Assembly (NCBI GenBank): GCA_017407225.1
Contig: JAFQWY010000047.1
Coordinates: 1 to 64,000, forward strand
DNA from: Clostridia bacterium
GTDB taxonomy: Bacteria; Bacillota; Clostridia; Oscillospirales; CAG-272
Length of the DNA stretch: 64,000 nt
Reading direction: 5' to 3'
This document shows, piece after piece, positions 60,894 through 64,000 of this stretch; position 1 is the first letter of the stretch; each line of letters begins with the position of its first letter. Below the pieces are notes generated by a model. It made no database searches, had not been told where the DNA came from, and saw only the letters and a program-made list of their open reading frames with translations. Made by a program: the position numbers and the translations under genes.

Positions 60894-62483
60894 ATGTACC
60901 GGCTGAAAATCATTGTATCGGATCTATACCGGCACGGACGGCGGAATCTCATTGCATGGTTTCTTCTGCTGTCCGTTCTGTCGGTTGTCTTCTGCGGTTT
61001 TTTCTATCGGGACTATGCAGGGGAGCAATGCCGGAAGGTTGCGGAAAAATACAAAGACCTCTGGTATGTCTCTTTCCGGGATGAGCTGCAGTACAATCCC
61101 GGGTATCCCCATCTCTCCGCTCTGGACGCCCGTCTCAACGGCACCTCCGGAAAAGGCGGAGTTCCGGATATCTTCTTCGACGCCGATGCCATGGCCGGAT
61201 ACAATCATCCGTATCCCGCTTCCCGTGAACTCTTCCGTGCTCTGGGAGAGTCGGAATACTGCGCGGATTATGAAATCGTGTATGCGGAAAACGCGTACGG
61301 ATTTGCTGAGGATCTTCCCCCACGGATGCAGGAAATTCTGAATGTGATTTACGCCTCCCATGAAGCGGATGAGGTTCCCTCAAAAATACTCACGGAGCAT
61401 ATTGTTGCGGGAGGCAGTCCGGATGCCTTCTGCCGGATCGCCCGTGAAATCACATCCGGGTATCTGTACGACTTCATTCTCCTGGAAGGCTCGGGAAATC
61501 CAGGTCCCGGTGAGTGTGCAATCACGGATTTCTATGCGGAGATTTACGGTAAAAGTATCGGCGACCGGCTGGTTCTGAGCGATATCACCGGCGAAGTTCT
61601 GACCGAGCTTACCGTAACCGGGATTTACGGCGTTTATATGACGGACCGATACGAATCCGTTGATCCGCAGATTCCCAGAAGCGGTCATAAACTGACGGGA
61701 TCCGATATCACCGGGGATTACACGGGAGCACCGGATCTCGGGACCCCCTTTGACCGTCTGGGAGAAGATCTGCGTGCAAAATCCTACTCGCAGGAGCACT
61801 ATTTCGGCGAATACTTCCGGGTGGAAAACGCCATGCTCGGACTGATTCACACGGATTTCGATACAGCATATCACCTTTACGGCACAGCGTACACCGATCC
61901 CGATTTCGAAGAACGGCACCATTTCAACAATTTTTTCGCGTACTATCGGCTGAAAAAAGAAACCGATCCCGCAGCCTTTGAAGCGGAAATGAAACGAATT
62001 TTCCCGGACTGCTTCGGGGAAGAGTTCACGGTATATCCGTTTGACAATTCCTATACCACTTTCCTCAGAATTCCGCAGAATCTTCTGAAGACCGCCGACA
62101 GCCTGATCATGATTGCCGGAAGTCTTACATTTCTTCTCTGCATGGTCGTGGGACTGATATCCGTCAGGGAGAACGGCAGAGAAACAGGGATTCTGCTGAG
62201 TCTGGGAATTCCGGATACGGATATCGTCTTCAAAGCGGCCTGCGAAACCGCGCAGATTACGCTGACAGCGGCAGTCCCGTCCTCCCTCTGCGGCAGATTG
62301 GTTCACGCTGTTCTGTCGGACGGGTATACCTATCTGGAGCTGTACGGAGCCGAATACGCAGTCACCGGAACCGGAGTTTTGTTTGCAGCCGGTGCTGTCA
62401 TCGGCAGTTTCCTCACAACCGCACTGTTCACCATGCTCTATATCCGGATTCACACCCCGATCAAACTGATGAGACAGGACTGA
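60894..62483 (+). CDS. FtsX-like ABC permease, long form
   Basis: A 529-aa protein. GGGGGAG precedes ATG 60894; a frame to 60777 overlaps the promoter. One N-terminal membrane helix (LIAWFLLLSVLSVVFCGFFY), a large extracellular domain of about 380 residues, and three C-terminal helices (LIMIAGSLTFLLCMVVGLIS; a middle helix; LFAAGAVIGSFLTTALFTML). This is the MacB/FtsX topology, used for mechanotransmission or peptide and lipoprotein handling rather than classical transport. Confidence 0.82.
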   Translation: MYRLKIIVSDLYRHGRRNLIAWFLLLSVLSVVFCGFFYRDYAGEQCRKVAEKYKDLWYVSFRDELQYNPGYPHLSALDARLNGTSGKGGVPDIFFDADAMAGYNHPYPASRELFRALGESEYCADYEIVYAENAYGFAEDLPPRMQEILNVIYASHEADEVPSKILTEHIVAGGSPDAFCRIAREITSGYLYDFILLEGSGNPGPGECAITDFYAEIYGKSIGDRLVLSDITGEVLTELTVTGIYGVYMTDRYESVDPQIPRSGHKLTGSDITGDYTGAPDLGTPFDRLGEDLRAKSYSQEHYFGEYFRVENAMLGLIHTDFDTAYHLYGTAYTDPDFEERHHFNNFFAYYRLKKETDPAAFEAEMKRIFPDCFGEEFTVYPFDNSYTTFLRIPQNLLKTADSLIMIAGSLTFLLCMVVGLISVRENGRETGILLSLGIPDTDIVFKAACETAQITLTAAVPSSLCGRLVHAVLSDGYTYLELYGAEYAVTGTGVLFAAGAVIGSFLTTALFTMLYIRIHTPIKLMRQD

Positions 62484-62495
62484 GGGAGGTTAACA

Positions 62496-63128
62496 ATGTA
62501 TCCCATACTGAATTCTTTGCGCAACATCCGCCGGCAGTACAGGCGATACCGTATTCTGGTGCCGCTCATACTGATCTGCGCGGTTCTGACCGGGATTTTC
62601 ATGACCGCCGCAGTCCCATGCCGCCTGTATTCCGCAAGCAGAAGTCTGGCACCGCCGGATGTTGCCGACGAAAAAGCCGCGCTTCTCGCAGAGCAGGATG
62701 AACGCGCCCGGGAGCTCGGTGAATCTGCATCCATGCTGCAGTTCGGTGTCAGCCTGATCGGTGCCGCCGCAATCCTGTATGTGTCATCCCTCATGATCGG
62801 AGAGAGACTGTTTGATGTGGGGATTCTCTACTCCATAGGACTGTCAAGAGGGCAGATATTCCTTTCTCTCCTGATTGAACTGACAGCCGTATGCGGCATC
62901 ACGCTCATCACCGGACTGACTCTGGGACGGCTGGGCGCGATCCTGTATCTGAAGCATGGAATCGCCGGACAGATTCTCCCGGCTCAGCTGACAAAGTATA
63001 TGAGCGGCGGCATTTCCGGACTGCTCTGTGTGATTGCGGCAGTGTGTATTCTTCTGCTGCCGGTTCTGGGACTTGCTGTAAAACTGATGAAAACGGATCC
63101 GAACGGCTTCCTGCGCGAACGGAAATAA
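62496..63128 (+). CDS. FtsX-like ABC permease, short form
   Basis: A 210-aa protein with about four membrane helices and only a short extracellular segment (LAEQDERARELGESASMLQF). GERLFDVGILYSIGLSRGQI matches the FtsX cytoplasmic helix pattern. The extracellular domain is much smaller than in its partner, so the complex may be an asymmetric heterodimer. GGGAGG precedes the start. Confidence 0.78.
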   Translation: MYPILNSLRNIRRQYRRYRILVPLILICAVLTGIFMTAAVPCRLYSASRSLAPPDVADEKAALLAEQDERARELGESASMLQFGVSLIGAAAILYVSSLMIGERLFDVGILYSIGLSRGQIFLSLLIELTAVCGITLITGLTLGRLGAILYLKHGIAGQILPAQLTKYMSGGISGLLCVIAAVCILLLPVLGLAVKLMKTDPNGFLRERK

Positions 63129-63137
63129 GGAGCAGCC

Positions 63138-63803
63138 ATGATTCAACTGAACAATATCCGTAAAACCTATAGAACCCGCCATGATACCCTGGAAGTGCTG
63201 AGAGGAATCACACTGACAATCCCGGAGCGCTCTCTGGTAATGCTTCTCGGAGAATCGGGCAGCGGAAAAAGTACTCTCTGCAATATTCTCGGACTTCTGG
63301 ATACCCCTACCTCCGGTGAATACCTGTGGAACGGTACGGCCGTTCATACATTGTCCCCTGCCGAACGAACGAAACTGCGGCGAAATCATGTCGGCTTTAT
63401 CTTCCAGAGCTTCAATCTGATTCCCACCATGACTGCTTTTGAGAACATCGAGCTTCCACTGGGGTACCGGAAGTATCCGAAGGCCGACAGAACCTTTCTG
63501 GCTGAAAACGCACTGAAATCGGTGGGGCTGTACGATCGTGCAAAGCATCTGCCTTCCGAGCTGTCCGGAGGCGAACAGCAGCGGATTGCCATAGCCCGCG
63601 CTCTTGTGATGAATCCCGCCCTCCTGATCGCAGATGAGCCCACCGGCAACCTTGATAAAAATACGGCAGGAGAAATCATGTCGCTCCTCACGGAAGCAAG
63701 CCGGGAGAAAACGGTATTCATGGTAACCCATAACGAAGAACTGACTTCATATGCCGGCCTTGTGATCCGGATGCATCACGGGGAGATAACGGCAGAATTC
63801 TGA
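63138..63803 (+). CDS. MacB/LolD-type ABC transporter ATPase
   Basis: A 221-aa ATPase: Walker A GESGSGKST, Q-loop FIFQSFNLIPTMTAFENIEL, signature ELSGGEQQRIAIARAL, Walker B LLIADEPTGNLDKNT. It powers the two FtsX-like permeases upstream, 9 bp apart. AAGGAG precedes the start. Confidence 0.93.
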   Translation: MIQLNNIRKTYRTRHDTLEVLRGITLTIPERSLVMLLGESGSGKSTLCNILGLLDTPTSGEYLWNGTAVHTLSPAERTKLRRNHVGFIFQSFNLIPTMTAFENIELPLGYRKYPKADRTFLAENALKSVGLYDRAKHLPSELSGGEQQRIAIARALVMNPALLIADEPTGNLDKNTAGEIMSLLTEASREKTVFMVTHNEELTSYAGLVIRMHHGEITAEF

Positions 63804-63831
63804 TTTTTGACTTCTGGAAACACACATAACA

Positions 63832-63875
63832 AAAACAGGCCGCCGTACCGGTTGGGTACAGCGACCTGTTTTATT
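63832..63875. terminator. Terminator after the ABC operon
   Basis: AAAACAGG (63832-63839) pairs with CCTGTTTT (63865-63872), with an inner GTACC/GGTAC stem. Also suitable for the convergent minus-strand gene. Confidence 0.75.
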
Positions 63876-63905
63876 CAGTTGGGATGATTCTGATTCAGTG
63901 ACTGC

Positions 63906-64000
63906 TTACTTGCCCCAGGACTGAGCCAGCTTGACAACCTGTACTTCGTCCAGAACGGTGGAGTAAATGTTCACAGCCGAAACAGTACCCTTGTGGTATG
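63906..64000 (-). CDS. C-terminus of a LamG-like secreted protein (runs off window)
   Basis: Minus strand ends at TAA 63908-63906. The visible residues YHKGTVSAVNIYSTVLDEVQ then VVKLAQSWGK resemble the last strand of concanavalin/LamG-type carbohydrate-binding domains. Too little is visible for a firm call. Confidence 0.5.
   Translation of the reverse strand, partial: YHKGTVSAVNIYSTVLDEVQVVKLAQSWGK

Overview
The window looks like a chromosome segment of an anaerobic, probably gut-dwelling Clostridia-type Firmicute of medium GC content. Supporting signs are strong AGGAGG-type ribosome sites, perfect TTGACA-N17-TATAAT promoters, many lipoprotein sugar-binding proteins, Thr/Glu/Pro-rich surface linkers (PETEAP type), and a corrinoid methyltransferase pair. 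No rRNA or tRNA gene was seen.

Layout. 1-10.8 kb: the edge of an IS3-like element, then carbohydrate-scavenging genes: two solute-binding lipoproteins, a glycoside hydrolase, AraC and IclR regulators, a YgjV-like membrane protein, two paralogous propeller-like proteins (one without a signal peptide, one a lipoprotein), and a surface protein. 11.2-19.4 kb: a compact CRISPR locus with three arrays (6, 15 and 4 spacers) sharing one 29-nt repeat, a reverse transcriptase-Cas1 fusion, Cas2 and Cas6. It has no recognisable interference effector. Instead, two translationally coupled unknown genes sit between arrays 2 and 3: a 541-aa protein with two C-terminal membrane helices and a 207-aa coiled-coil protein. 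19.6-30.7 kb: a corrinoid protein with a UroD-family methyltransferase, an AraC regulator, a third sugar-binding lipoprotein, a discoidin-domain surface protein, a CotH-family protein, a deacetylase-like protein and a GH123/DUF4091-like protein. 30.8-58.1 kb: a large minus-strand exopolysaccharide operon. It starts with a UDP-HexNAc dehydrogenase/epimerase pair, then about a dozen glycosyltransferases, a Wzy/ligase-like membrane protein, an ABC exporter, an aminotransferase, the initiating sugar transferase and sugar-nucleotide enzymes. 58.4-64 kb: a large secreted repeat protein, then a three-gene FtsX/MacB-type ABC system and the tail of another gene.

The CRISPR locus is the main discovery candidate. 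All three arrays start from nearly identical short leaders: a sigma70-type promoter whose -10 box ends exactly 23 nt before the first repeat. A fourth, decayed copy of leader plus two degenerate repeats forms the 5' untranslated region of cas6, which suggests Cas6 autoregulation or descent from an array. In crRNA orientation almost every spacer is antisense to a plausible coding frame, and two spacers are antisense to a Shine-Dalgarno plus ATG start region. This fits capture from, or targeting of, mRNA. The exopolysaccharide operon promoter resembles the CRISPR leader promoter even in the region between -35 and -10.

Limits: all calls come from reading the sequence. No database or structure search was run. 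Specific substrates of glycosyltransferases, binding proteins and hydrolases are not established here.
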